The notes beneath the pieces are model-generated. The model worked only from the letters and a program-made list of their open reading frames with translations, was not told the origin of the DNA and did no database searches. Made by a program: the position numbers and the translations under genes. A stretch of DNA of 64,000 bases from the NCBI RefSeq assembly GCF_000283155.1, contig NW_004454163.1:21408473-21472472 (forward strand), written 5' to 3'. This document shows positions 46,010 through 56,760 of the stretch, one piece after another (the stretch's first letter is position 1; every line of letters begins with the position of its first letter). This DNA comes from Ceratotherium simum simum (Eukaryota > Chordata > Mammalia > Perissodactyla > Rhinocerotidae).

Positions 46010-48060
46010 ATAGAACACACTTGTTCTAGCAGGGCATGAGGCTAAATAGCCAGGGAAAAAAGGCCCAAAATAGTGTGGAGTTTTTAGCATTCTCATGGTG
46101 CTTGAGTGATAAAAATTAGAGTTCAGAACCCGTGATATATGAGGAGCCCTAGGAACCTATCCAGGTTCTCATATAGATATATGCTTGGAGAAGGGACAAC
46201 TCAGAAGTAGATTGGGCCCTACAAGGTGCAGACTGACCTCAAGTTAGCTCAACACCAGATTAGACAGAGGTAATCTGCATTCTTACTGCTGCCAGAAGAT
46301 AGAATGTGTCCCATTTGGAGGAAGACAAACTTATTCTGAGCCTCACAAATTTTCATACATAAACAGGATTCAATCAACAATTACCAGGCATATCAGAAAC
46401 AACCACAAGAGAAGACATAGACAATAGAATCAGACCCACATGTGACCTAGCTATTGGAATGATCAGGCACAGCCTTTAAAATAACTGTAAATAATATATT
46501 CAATAAAATAGATGGAAAGATCTTTATTTTACCCAACTTAATTTACAAAAAAAGAATAAAAATTAAAATGCTAAAAGAGAAAAATTTAATAACTGACTTT
46601 AAGATTCTAATAGATTGGTTTAATAGCAGATTGGTTACAGTTACAAGATTATCAAAGAAGACTCTAGGTCAGTAAAATATATCCATAGAGGGGGAAAAAA
46701 CAGGATGGAAATTATATACAAAAAGGGAAAGAAATAGGGACATGGTGAAAATATACAGAAAATTAGATTTCTAGATGTAAAGGAGAAAGAGAATGGGAAA
46801 AACTAACATTTGAAGAAATATTTGAGAAAATCCACACCTAAGAAAAATATCCACATATTCTAGAATCTCTATGAACCCCAAGCAGGATAAATAAAAAATA
46901 CTCATAGACATATAGTTATTTAATTGCTAATAACCAAAATGAAATATAAAATCCTTAAAACAGCCAGAGGAAAAAAAAAGTCACATTAATTTCAAATGAG
47001 CAATAATAAAATTGACAGCTAAATTCTCAATTGATGAAGGCTATATAATGATACATTTAAAGTAATTTTTAAATTGCTGAAGGAAAATGACCAACAACCT
47101 AGAATTCTATACCAACTTAAAATATCCTTTGAAAAATAAAAGTATAATAAAGATATTTTCCCAGACAATCAAAAACGAAATTGTGGCCAGCAGACTTTTA
47201 TTAAAAGAAATACTAAAAGTCGTTCTCCAGGTAAAAAGAAAACAATCCCATATAGAAGATTTGTAACAGGAAATAGAATGAGGGGTACTGGTAAGGGTAA
47301 TTATCTATGTAAAACTCTAATAATAATTCCTATGGATTACAGTCTATGTATAATTAAAATACAAGACAACAAAAACACAAGTCTGGAATGTGGTAAATGG
47401 AGTTAAAGTGTCTTAGGGTCTTGCATTGTCTGTTTATTGACAATTCAAACAATGTGGCATATGTACTATTATTATCATTTCTTATTAGAAGTTACTATAA
47501 GTTAGCAGAGTCTAATAAGTCAAGGAGGTATGTTGTAAGCTTTAGTGTAAACACTAAAAGAATAATTAAAGAACATTTAAGAACAAAATAGAGGGAAAAT
47601 TTTATTAATGAAAATACTTGTTAATTTAAAAGAAAACAAAGAACAGATGAGACAAATTTTTAAAAATAGATATATAGTAGATTTAAACCCAAATATATCA
47701 GTAATTTCATTAAATGTAAATAGACTACTCCATTTAGGAGAAAATATAATCAGACTGGATTATAAAGAAAAAAACCTTTAAGCTGCTTAAAAGAGATACA
47801 TTAAATAAAAGAAACTAAAAAGTCAATGATAAAAGGATGATAAAAAAGATATATCATGCAACACCAACTAAGGGAAAGCTGTGTATAGCTATATTTGTAC
47901 CAGGAACAGTACATTTTAAGAAGCATTACTAGATGTAAAAAGTGACATTTCACGATAACATGCTTAATCCAGCAAGAAAACATAACTATCCTAGATTTGT
48001 ATGCACCAAATAACAGAAAAATTTAAAGCAAAAAACAAAACTCAACCAAACTATCCATTG
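46010..48060 (+). repeat. L1M LINE fragment: 5' region, ORF1, inter-ORF region and start of ORF2
   Basis: In sense order. 'GAATCAGACCCACATGTGAC' and 'GGAATGATCAGGCACAGCCT' are just upstream of or in ORF1. 'GAACCCCAAGCAGGATAAAT', 'CCTTAAAACAGCCAGAGGAA' and 'CCTAGAATTCTATACCAACT' are in ORF1, and 'GCCAGCAGACTTTTATTAAA' is at the ORF1 end. 'TTTAAACCCAAATATATCAG' and 'ATTAAATGTAAATAGACTAC' mark the ORF2 start, and 'ATCCTAGATTTGTATGCACC' the endonuclease part. It stops about a few hundred bases into ORF2. No intact frame. The exact 5' edge is uncertain. Confidence 0.8.
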
Positions 48061-48830
48061 TGAAGGTATAATAAAGACATTTTAAACCATAAGAATTCAG
48101 AACATTTATCTCTTATAAACTCTTACTTTGGGAGATAGTATGTACTAAAACAAAACAAGGAAGTTATCCAAGCCATGAGATGGCATGAGATTCAGGAAAA
48201 AGCATCTAATGGTGACAGCAGTAAGCAGGCCTGGAGATCAGCCATGCAGGTTGGAAAAGGACGATGGCTCTAGGAGAGAGACCTCTTAGATGGAGTGGGG
48301 ATGATAGAATATCTGTCAGGGAACTGAAAACATTATTATATGGAAGACATTGGAAGAAGAAGAAGATAGAAAGGCAACGAGGAACTTGTAGTTATAAAAG
48401 AAAACATCAAATAAGAAACGTATATAACATATTCATGATATCTTTTTTGACTCCACAGTGAAAACAAATTACTTAGTCATAATAATAGAAACACTTTTAT
48501 AATGTTAACTGAAAATCACCCAGCATATTAAAAGAATGGAGAGTAAGAGGAGATATATTGTATAAGAGATCTAAATTGACATCTATTATAGTAAGGCCAA
48601 GAGAATATTTAAAATTAATAAACAATGAATAGTATGGTATGAGCATTGTTTAGCAATATTGAGGTAACTATGAGAAGAAAAAACCTAAAGAATGTTTAGT
48701 GGTTGCCTCTGGGCAACAGGATTGGGGTAAGAATGGTTTAATTCAAGAGACAGTTATTTTTCACTTGTTCTATTTAATTTTTACTTTGACATAAAAATTA
48801 AAATATTTTAAGTGGGAAAAGTAACATGCT
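48061..48830 (+). repeat. Second L1/HAL1-like fragment
   Basis: 'TATAATAAAGACATTTTAAA' and 'CATTTATCTCTTATAAACTC' again resemble the ORF1 C-terminal side, out of order with the preceding ORF2 start, so this is a separate or rearranged copy. 'TGGTTGCCTCTGGGCAACAG' and a TTTTTCACTTG-type end near 48750-48770 suit an L1/HAL1 3' region. Confidence 0.5.
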
Positions 48831-48859
48831 AGTTATAGGAAATCTGAGAAAAAGAAAAT

Positions 48860-49365
48860 GATAAAGTAAAAATTACCCTAATGCTGCCATCTAGACAGTT
48901 CAGTTTTTGGTATATTCCCTCAAGTCATTTATAAAACACACACACAACTTTTTTAAACAAAATTGAAATTATATTGCACTGGAATTTTTTATGCCTAAAA
49001 TTTTATTATAAACATCTCCCTTTTCTATCTTATAAATCAAAAACATACATTTTAACGTCTTCGCAGTTTTCTAACATCTAACTGTTGAGATTTTATTTAA
49101 CTGCTAACCAACGGTTGAATATTTAAAGTGTATCTAAATTCAGGAGTATTATAAATAATGTTGCAGTAAGTATCCTTTTACATAAGCATTACATATCCTT
49201 TTACATAATCAGAGGTTAATAAATAATGTAGCAATAATTGTCCTTCCCTCATAAAAAATGCTGATTATTTCCTTATGATAAATACTTAAAAATAGAACTA
49301 CTTACTCAAGTATATGAATCATTTTAAACTTCTTGATACATATCATTGCAAAATTGCTTTCTATG
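48860..49365 (-). repeat. L1M LINE 3'-end fragment
   Basis: Reverse L1 wording: 'AATAATGTTGCAGTAAGTAT', 'CCTTATGATAAATACTTAAA' and 'GCAAAATTGCTTTCTATGAA', which is the 3' UTR/ORF2 C-terminal side. It ends just where copy B of the duplicated block begins. Confidence 0.58.
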
Positions 49366-49395
49366 AAGGTTGAATGAATAAGGATACTATTAGAG

Positions 49396-49545
49396 GACAA
49401 AGTTGAGTGGTACAGAGAATATGTGATACAAGGAAGGGGCAGATCAGGGTGGGCTGGAGTGGGCAGGGAAGGCCCCGTGCATGAGCTTCGGCTCTCCCAT
49501 CTTTTGGGAATGTACACTGTACCACTTACTAGTGATACGAAAGAG
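49396..49545 (-). repeat. L2 remnant at the left end of duplicated block, copy B
   Basis: 'GAGTGGTACAGAGAATATGT' (from 49405) pairs with 'GGGTGGTACTGAGAATCTAT' in copy A (from 42319). 'GAGTGGGCAGGGAAGGCCCC' and 'TACCACTTACTAGTGATACG' have counterparts in copy A at about 42377 and 42421. Confidence 0.5.
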
Positions 49546-49925
49546 AACCAATAAATGAGGAAGAAATACACTTCCCTGCAATTCCTGCTTCTTCACATTT
49601 CTTATGAAGAATTCTCCCTACAAAATGAAGCAGGTTAATTAAGATGCTAAGAAGGCTGGCACAATCTGTGTGCAGACCAGCATCACTCAAGACATCGGTG
49701 CAATAACACGGTTTATTCCTGCCTGCAAATGCTGTGTTGGTGCAACTGGCACAAAGTTCAACAGGACTGAAGGGAAAAAGTAGGAATTGGTTCAGTTTGC
49801 TGCAGCCTTGTCACCTGGTACAGCCCGAAGGCTATATGAGTATGATTATTATTAATATAATCCTTCATTATCACTGTATCAGAGCTTTGAATTTTAAAAA
49901 ATCTATTAACTGCAAACAGGATTCA
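49546..49925. other. Duplicated non-repeat-like segment, copy B
   Basis: Paralogue of 42431-42890. The exact shared 28-bp stretch is at 49623-49650. Outside it the two copies remain alignable with small gaps but differ at many positions. No open frame is shared. Confidence 0.7.
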
Positions 49926-49954
49926 AATTGGAAAGTTGATAATGAAGAATAAGG

Positions 49955-50140
49955 GATGGTTCCCAAACAATGGTCCATACATTAGTGGCCTCAGAATTAC
50001 TTAGGAAGCTTTTTTAAATCTATTGCATCCCAGGCCCATTCCCAGAGATTCTGATGCTCTTGGTAAGGAGTAGGGCCTGGAAGTCTGCTGTTTTAACAAG
50101 ATCTCCAGGGCATTCATTTAGATGCACAATCAGGTTTGAA
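49955..50140 (+). repeat. MER5-type element closing duplicated block, copy B
   Basis: 'GATGGTTCCCAAACAATGGT', 'CTCAGAATTACTTAGGAAGC', 'CCCAGAGATTCTGATGCTCT', 'TTTTAACAAGATCTCCAGGG' and 'CACAATCAGGTTTGAAATTA' follow the whole MER5 order. Confidence 0.75.
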
Positions 50141-50210
50141 ATTACAGATCTTGATCATGGATGGAGTACACCGGAGTACCTATTTTACTTTACTTCTACT
50201 AATCCTGGAC

Positions 50211-50240
50211 TGTGTATGTGTGTGTGTGTGTATGTGTGTA
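50211..50240. repeat. TG microsatellite
   Basis: Interrupted TG dinucleotide run. The Thr-His repeat in a minus-strand frame here is its shadow. Confidence 0.85.
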
Positions 50241-50317
50241 TTTGTAGGGCAAATAAAGACATCTTGGCACAGTTGAAATTTGCATTGCTCTTGGTTCTAG
50301 AGGGAATGAATATTTTT

Positions 50318-50520
50318 TGTTCTTTGTGGATTTTTTTTTGCTGAGGAAGATTTGCCCAGAGCTAACATCTATTGCCAATCTTCCTCTATTTTGTATGTGA
50401 GCCGCTGCCAGAGCATGGCCACTGATAGATGAGTGGTGTAGGTCCAGGCCCTGGAACTGAACCTGGCCCGCTGAAGCTGAGTGCGCCAAACTTAACCACC
50501 AGGCCACCGGTGCTGGCCCA
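50318..50520 (-). repeat. ERE SINE
   Basis: Reverse-oriented: 'GAGGAAGATTTGCCCAGAGC', 'CAATCTTCCTCTATTTTGTA', 'CGCCAAACTTAACCACCAGG' and the head end 'CCACCGGTGCTGGCCC'. GGAATGAATATTTTT (50303-50317) and GGAGTGAATATTTTT (50521-50535) form a 15-bp target duplication with one change. Part of a 127-codon minus-strand frame (50199-50582) is this SINE. Confidence 0.92.
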
Positions 50521-50535
50521 GGAGTGAATATTTTT

Positions 50536-51884
50536 ATATAAATTTTTTGGTATATTTTTATCTTTAAGTTACCACTTTCCATTTCTCTTTATCATTTTTT
50601 CTATCAGGATATTTTAAATTTTCTTCATTGGTTGTTAAGAGCTCTTGAAATATCAAGATTTGTTTTCCATTTCCTAAGAATTTGGAAATGGCAAAATAAA
50701 ATTATTCTCTGAGAGTTTAATTTAGGAATTAACACATAGTAGAGCAAAGCAGAAGTATGAAAACTTAACTTTAAGAGAAAATGGCTACCTGGCTGTCAAG
50801 AATTGATTGAATTATTGAATTTGTTACCATATCTTAAAAAAGATATGGCATTTGTAAGAAGACCTATGGAAGTGAATAAAAATGTGAGTTCAAGTGTCAA
50901 ATGTTAGGTGGGCCAGTCAACATTGTGGTCTTGAGAGCAGACTTAGTCCCATCAACACATTATCTCAGGTCAATATTATTAAACATTCAAATCATGCTGC
51001 TAACTATTATTGATTTGATTTCATTCTCCCCAAGAAACTCCTTCATTTGCTCTCTCTATGCCTACAGGGAGAACATGTGCTAGGCAGAGAGCTTGATGGT
51101 CTGATGTCTCAGCAGTTTTGATTCCCACTATAAATTAATAAACCTGCTTCTTGATTATACTTTGCATCCTGGGCAAGAATATGTTGGGTGGCATTTAAAA
51201 TTTAGTTCCTTGTGCAGTTATATTTCTTATTAATGAAAAAATTGCCCTTCTGATTTTCTACATCAGTCTCATGAGCTTGGCAAATATGAGTCCAGCCCTG
51301 ACAGACAGATTCACTCATGGTCACTAAAACAACATCACTCTGAAAACATGAAAGTCAGGCTCAGGACTCCAACATTGTCACGCTGGAGAGACAGCGTGGA
51401 GAGAGCTCCCTGCAGCTACTTGTACTAAACGAGCTTTTTTGAATATCAACAAAGATTTACCTTATTAATCCAGAACTAAATTTTACAGTTTTTCATTTTG
51501 TTTATAGTGTTTAAGGATACTCAAAGATGTCACATGTGGAATACAATTGTGTATTCATAATGGTATAAATATGCTCACATTGCATGTTTAACTTGGTATT
51601 TTGTGAATGCTCCATAAATGCTTGATAATGCCAAGGGACATACGATCTCTGCATTTTTTTAAATTCTTTCCAATGAAACTGATCTCTAAGCAAGAAGGGA
51701 AGTGAAAACCTAAACTTGAGCCCAGAGCCTGGCCCCTGCTTCTACATGTCGTTCGTCCATTCTTCATGATATTGCAGTACTTAATTACTATGAGTTTAGT
51801 TGTTCTGGTAGATTCCAGAATACAAGACTTGCCATGATGTGTGCAGGAAACTACAAACAGTTTGGTGGTTTTACAGGGTGAAGT
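50536..51884. other. Unassigned non-coding stretch
   Basis: AT-rich up to 50900, then mixed. No gene recognised. Confidence 0.4.
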
Positions 51885-52170
51885 GCAAGGCACCTAATGA
51901 TGAGAGAAGAAGCCAGTGGGGTCAGCAGCAGCCAGAAGAGAAAGTCCTCATGAAACGTGTTAAGACACTCGGAATTTATTCTGTAGCCAATTGGGAGCCA
52001 CTGAAGGTCTTGGAGCAGAGGAATGGCAAAATGAGATTTGCATTTTTCAGCTCAGTCCAGCAGGAGTGGAGGGAAGAAGGGAGGCGAGTGAGGAGGCAGT
52101 GGCTATAGTTCAGGCGAGAGAAGATGAGGGCTGGCCCTCGGCCAGAGTGGGGAGGAATGCAGAAGCAGGA
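51885..52170 (-). repeat. L2 LINE fragment
   Basis: 'AATTGGGAGCCACTGAAGGT', 'GCAGAGGAATGGCAAAATGA', 'GATTTGCATTTTTCAGCTCA' and 'GTTCAGGCGAGAGAAGATGA' are in the order of the reverse L2 region upstream of its tail. The overlapping 89- and 72-codon frames come from this repeat. Confidence 0.58.
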
Positions 52171-55100
52171 GTGACTTTAAAAAAAATATTTGGAGTGAGG
52201 AACAAATAAAAATTAAACCTTTTGGAATATCATTTTGTTGTTGTTTTGATTTGAGGGTGTTGTTTGAGGAGAAGCAGCATAAGCCCAGGTCAGTAAGAGC
52301 CTAAGCACATCAGAGCGTTTTTAACATCCTTTAAAATTTCCCACCAAATCCTCAGGTGTGCTGCCTACTTTCTAAGTCACTAGGAACATCATGGAGCAGG
52401 CTAGGCTAGATTTTAGGCCCCTGTGCCTCTTTTTGTCTTTTTTCCTCCTTTTTTCATAATCATCACTTATGAAGCAGTTTCCATTTTCCAGGTAAACTCT
52501 AGCACATGTCTCATGACGTCTCTACATGTTTTTCTCCCTTTCAACACTACTTCCTTAAAACCCCAGGTTCCTGTTCTCTCCTGTTTCCTGATATGGAGAA
52601 GAAAAGCTCTGATAATTCAATAACATGCAAGTTAATCAGTATTTCAGGAATTGCCTTTGGGATAAGATCCCAGGAAAAGAACTCCAAAGGAGCTGAACTC
52701 TAATGGGGGAAGTGCAGATACTGGCAGCTCAGTTGAGAAGATGTATTTGGGGATAAAGGGATATTCCCCTCAAATGTAACCCCACTAAACGTCAAATATT
52801 GCCACCTGGTCATTCTCACCTCTCAGACAGGGGCTTACAATCCAGGCTTTGCCACTCACTTTCTTTGCACACCTGTGGAAACACAGAAAATTTGAGTAAC
52901 TGATTTGAGCCTTTTATTTAGCTTGAGTCCACTGAGGACAAAGTAAGAGTAACTGGTAGTTTCATAATTAACTGGATAGATCAGAAAACTGGTTAATTCA
53001 GAATCCCAAGTGATTCTAGGTCAAAGAACAGGAGTTAAATTTTACAGCTGAGACAAAACCTAACCCTTACTCATTAAGGGTCCACTTCTGCTTTCTACAG
53101 TTCTGTTCATCTGCACAGTCCATGCCTTCAGCTCCTAGGTTCTGTTTTACCTAGTTCCTTTGCCAATCTTAATCAAGTCACATGTGAGATCTGAAGGGAC
53201 TTCACCTACATCTGGAATTAGCCTTGTGCCCATAAGTCTGGCTTCCCTGCAGTGAGCAGCTGTCTGTCCATCTAGTCGTAGCCTGCTGTGTGAAACTGTG
53301 TGGGACAGTCTCTGTGATGGGTTTCATCTCTTTATTTCTGCTTAGTACTTCAATTCCCCTGCTGAATTTGGAGGTTTGCCTTGAACTCCAGCCCAATTGA
53401 CTAGGATCTTGTCAACACGCCTAGCACTTGACATTCCCTGTAATTTGGCAGCTGGATGCTGTCTCCCTTAGTTCCAGCCACTGACAGAAGTCTTGCTCCA
53501 AATTAAATGGACCACCCAAACTCTGAGGCTGCCACCCACCTGAATTTGTGTATTGCCTTTGCCTGGTGACTCCTGGTGGCCCATAGATGGGATCCTCGTT
53601 AACATCAGGGATGCTTGGAACTAACGCCACCCCTTTGGACTATGATGTAAATTATCTTCTATTCCTAGGAAGGAAGGCAACTCTAAAGCCAGCCAGTGCT
53701 CTTCTCTACCCCTATTTCCAGCTCCATGTCCCCATCTGTCTCCTACACATATCAAGGCTTAGCATGCCCTTCTACCCACAATATGAAACTAATATATTAA
53801 ATTTCTGGTTTGTCCAAACTAGCTTTATTGACACCAAATTTAACCTCAGTATGATTTAATATTTCTGCTGGATCTATATTATGTTCAGAAAAGCATATAA
53901 ACTTATAGAATAAAGATTTGGGAGTTTATAGTTCAATGCGATATATCTGGAAGGCAGCAGTTGACAAACCAATATTACACTGTACTCTCTTCTAAAGTTC
54001 ATATTAGAAATGCAGCCAAGATTGATGAAACGCTAAAAGATAAGTTGGAGGAGAGGATACATAACTGCTCTTGGAACAAGAGGAAGAATGCAGAAAAGAG
54101 ATGCTCATTGTTTGATTTTTCAGGCTTCTAAGGGGAAAAAAAATCTTAGAGGACTTTTCTTGTGGAGTCATTTGTGTGGAAAAAACGGTACATGGAAACT
54201 TGTTGAGAAAAGTGGAAATAGAGGAGGAAATAATTGGTTATTGTAAAGCACACTGTTTATCAGAGAAGGCATTTAGTAAGGTTTAATATGGAGCAATCAA
54301 TTAGAATGGGCTAATAGTCACAGTACCAGCTGGTTAACCCAATATTATGCTTAATTGAGGATTATATTATTTTCCATACCTGAGTTTCTAATTTGAAACA
54401 AAAAACACATTTGATGAAGAAAAAAATAAAGACTAAAGAATATCTAATCTTCCCCTAATGAATCAAGATTTTGCAATGACTTAAGGTTAATCAACAATAA
54501 ACTATAGAATATGCCAACTTTAAGCCGTATTCTTCCGATTTAGGTTTTTAATTATATCCACTCTTCCCCCTACTGCTCCACTGCGCCCATCTTTTCCTGT
54601 TCCTTTCTCAGATCTCAGAGTCCACATATTTTCTCCTTTATTCTCATTTATTTATTTATTCGACTAATACTTATTGAGCATTCTGCCTTCCCCATACCAT
54701 CTGAGAACTGGGCACGACACCCTCTTGGACAATGCCTCTTCTCGCTGGGACCTTGCTGCAAAAAATGACCTAAATCTCAAACAAAAACCACAAATTCAAG
54801 AAGGAGATGAAATTAAGATAAAAGAATTAAGTTCTAATGTTTGACTTTGCAACTGTCAAATAGTAAATCAGTCTTCTTTGGTAGTCAGTAGAAGCTCTAC
54901 TGACCCCATAAAATCACTCCATAGTTGATAGTTAATTCCTCACGCTGAGAAGATCTGCAGAGCTGTGGACTAGGACCCCAGTAAATTGGATACTGGCCAA
55001 TCAGCTCTCGCTATTCTGTATAACTCTGCAGTGAGGTGTGCTAGACCTGAACCCAGGTTACCATGTTGACATCATACAGGCAATCCAGTCAAGTGTTGGG

Positions 55101-56499
55101 CTAATAATATTAGGTAGTGAATGTTTTGCAAGTCAGCTGGATAGTATTTTGGTTATGGGATGATAGCTGACTGACATAGATGCTGGCATTGGCTCTCTGA
55201 TGGTGAAATAGGTGACCAATCAGGGTGAGTTATACAATATTAGGTTATCTAACTGCAGTATTTATTTCCACTTCCGCACAACAACTCAGAGAAAGGAGTG
55301 CTTATTTATTTATAAAAATTATGAGGCCCAAAGTATATAGAAGGAAATGGAAAGAAAATTGGGCAATTGAGGTCTAAAAGGCTTATATTAACGTCTTGGG
55401 AGAAAGTATTTTGAGTCTTAACTCTAATGCTTAGGATTTAAAAAATGTTTAAAAGACTAACTTGCTAAAAAGTACTCAATAAAGATAATGTCTACACATA
55501 CTTTGATATTCTTTTCTCTTCATGGCATGGTACTATTTTCCTCTGTCACTCAAGCTGCTTAGTCTCTTTTCAAATGCTGTCTATCAAATAGGAGGAAAGT
55601 AAATGTGTCAATTGGTCAGCATCAAAAGTATAATACTTTTCAAAATGTTCTGAATCTAAATAAGATGAGAGCAGTGATTTGAGGAAAATACAGATAATAT
55701 TTTTGAGGAAAAATATCTTTAGAAAAAAATTACACTTGGCTAAAATGCAAGCTTTGGAGTTTCAGAAAGAAAAAAAGAATAGATAAAAGAAAAATGGTCA
55801 AACATCAATGATATCTCTCTTTTTAAATTTGTATTCAGGTATTTTTTAAATTCATTCTTTTGGTATCAAGTTCTATGAATTCTAAGTACATAGAGTTGTG
55901 TAACTGCTCCAAAATCAAGCTAAAGAAACATTCCTCATCCCCCAAAATGACCTCCTGCTTCCATTTTTTAGTAAAACATCCCCCACAATCTAACCTTGGC
56001 AACTGCTGCTCTGTTCTCCACCCCTATCAATTATACACTGATAACATCACAATCCAGAGAACAACCACTAACACTTAAAGTCTTATACTTAAAGAAAATT
56101 TTTTAAAAATTGAATTTGACTTTAGGTGAATATATTTTTTACAGAGACATGTTATAAGGTGAGAAATTAAAAAAAAAAAAGTTTTAAGCATAAAACACCT
56201 GAAATTCTAAGGTAGAAGTTGAATAAAAAAATGTGAATTTGTGGAGAAAAAAGAAAAAAATTTCTTACTGTTAAAGCTTATTCATGTCAATTTATAATGA
56301 AAAACTTCAGATGTCAACTTAACAATGGGACTGAATGCATAGTAATTCAAAATTATTTTTGAGGGAAAGCAAACAAAATGTTGAAAACTAGTGAGGTAAA
56401 GTATTGGTCCTTCTATGGAGAATTATTTCCTCTCAACAATCTTTTCTGTCCAATACCCTTTGCTTCCTCAATCTCCCCTCCAAACCAACGCAAATCCTT
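52171..56499. other. Long unassigned non-coding stretch
   Basis: More than 4 kb without a repeat I can name with confidence and without a supported gene. A short ATTTATTT run and L2-like tail words occur at 54640-54720. AT-rich tracts are at 55640-56280. The 101-codon minus-strand frame at 51588-51893 lies just before this stretch and has no domain. Confidence 0.35.
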
Positions 56500-56760
56500 C
56501 TGTTTTCCTTCCAAATCCCCCAGTATTTCTCCATTTCAACACAGTAATCACTTGTAATTATATATTTAATAATTACTGAATGTCTCTCTTCTATAGGTGT
56601 TCAAATATGTTCCTTTACTGATCCAAACTCTATATTTTATTTAGGACCAAACCTGAGATCCTTGAGGGCAAGGACCACATCCTTATAGTTCCAGGGCTTG
56701 GTACTGTACCTAGCATATAACAGTTTCCAAAAAGTGTTTCATTAAATGATGACTGAAGTT
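56500..56760 (+). repeat. L2 LINE 3' end
   Basis: 'CACTTGTAATTATATATTTA', 'GATCCTTGAGGGCAAGGACC', 'TAGTTCCAGGGCTTGGTACT' and 'TACCTAGCATATAACAGTTT' give the sense L2 tail. Confidence 0.65.

Noticed and set aside
38145..50240. GT/GA (38145-38200) and TG (50211-50240) runs as regulatory signals
   Set aside because: Ordinary microsatellites with no associated motif.
50199..50582. 127-codon minus-strand open frame
   Set aside because: It consists of an ERE SINE plus a TG microsatellite read in reverse (poly Thr-His).
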